Positions 63,787-64,000 of a stretch of 64,000 bases of DNA are shown here, piece by piece. A program made the translations under genes and the position numbers. The DNA comes from JACCYQ01 sp036675565 (GTDB lineage Bacteria > Bacteroidota > Bacteroidia > Chitinophagales > Chitinophagaceae). Position 1 is the stretch's first letter; each line of letters opens with the position of its first letter. The notes beneath the pieces were generated by a model. The model saw only the letters and a program-made list of their open reading frames with translations, made no database searches and was not told the origin of the DNA. The stretch spans positions 1 to 64,000 of the forward strand of contig JAKFER010000227.1 of the NCBI GenBank assembly GCA_036675565.1. Direction: 5' to 3'.

Positions 63787-64000
63787 ATGAGTCTTCAGCA
63801 ATCCCGTATTTATCTCAATGATGCTTCATTTATTCCTCATTATTTTCTCTGTAATTATATACCCATGCAAACTGGTTCTGATAATCTTTCCAGAAGCCTG
63901 ATCAGATTCAAAAAGGCATTGGCAGATGATTTACAAGCATGGATTGACTGCGCTGTGAAGGAATTAAAAAGCTTACTCTTTCCCATAGATTTAATTATTC
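63787..64000 (+). CDS. 5' part of a gene, possibly phosphoribosyltransferase-like (runs off window)
   Basis: An open frame of 71 codons continues to the window end. The N-terminus, with CNYIPMQTGSDNLSRSLIRFKK and then KELKSLLFPIDLII, resembles proteins of Chitinophagaceae that continue into a ComF-like phosphoribosyltransferase domain. This is a weak recollection from N-terminal pattern only. No stop occurs in the frame, and other frames are interrupted. Confidence 0.5.
   Translation, partial: MSLQQSRIYLNDASFIPHYFLCNYIPMQTGSDNLSRSLIRFKKALADDLQAWIDCAVKELKSLLFPIDLII

Overview
The window is about 64 kb of AT-rich DNA (by eye roughly 38-40% GC) from a Bacteroidota genome, most likely family Chitinophagaceae. 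Supporting signs are a SusC/SusD pair, a type IX secretion C-terminal sorting domain, LytTR/LytS-type and NarL-type two-component systems, almost no Shine-Dalgarno sequences, and -7 promoter elements of the TAnnTTTG kind. The family-level assignment is inference. No rRNA, tRNA, CRISPR array, insertion sequence or prophage was seen.

Layout. 1-2130 (+): end of threonine dehydratase, prephenate dehydratase and a DUF1330 protein. 2143-21000 (-): a sialoglycan polysaccharide-utilisation locus, read from susC downwards: SusC, SusD, N-acetylneuraminate lyase, Kelch sialic-acid mutarotase, MFS transporter, sialidase, a CtlX-like guanidine hydrolase, N-acylglucosamine 2-epimerase, EamA permease, sialate O-acetylesterase, an SGNH-GH20 fusion and a GH109 enzyme. 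A divergent FadR/GntR regulator (21199-21891) has no ATG/GTG/TTG start; matching palindromes lie in front of it and of susC. 21938-25455 (-): DUF1080 protein, GH29 fucosidase and a lipoprotein formylglycine-generating enzyme. Together these would release, deacetylate, import and degrade sialic acid, and trim fucose and hexosamines from host-type glycans.

25982-32905 (+): a soluble hybrid histidine kinase with eight 276-bp HAMP-type repeats and three receiver domains, followed by a receiver-kinase protein. 33122-36526 (+): GH9 glycosidase, NagA and a small unknown protein. 36654-47169: a sulfur module with SulP permease, small membrane protein, TSUP exporter, two persulfide-dioxygenase/rhodanese fusions, universal stress protein, two-part YeeE/YedE channel, porin and Crp/Fnr regulator. 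Three promoters here share an inverted repeat GTAAC-N4-GTTAC (one variant) placed exactly 36 nt before the -7 box.

47235-48320 (-): GH5-like glycosidase. 48463-51267 (+): a compact signalling unit. Two near-identical 18-bp palindromes, each exactly 39 nt before a -7 box, drive a probable small RNA with a strong terminator and then a 75-residue protein, a 7-TM protein, a histidine kinase and a NarL-type regulator. 51369-57930: TonB-type outer-membrane protein, small barrel protein, two GNAT acetyltransferases, a T9SS-sorted protein, an unknown protein and a SnoaL-like lipoprotein. 58172-63403: ECF sigma factor with a DoxX-like protein, small exported proteins and a LytTR/LytS pair. The window ends inside a probable phosphoribosyltransferase-like gene.

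The two features most worth testing are the spacing-locked palindrome promoters of the 48.4-51.3 kb signalling unit and those of the sulfur module.
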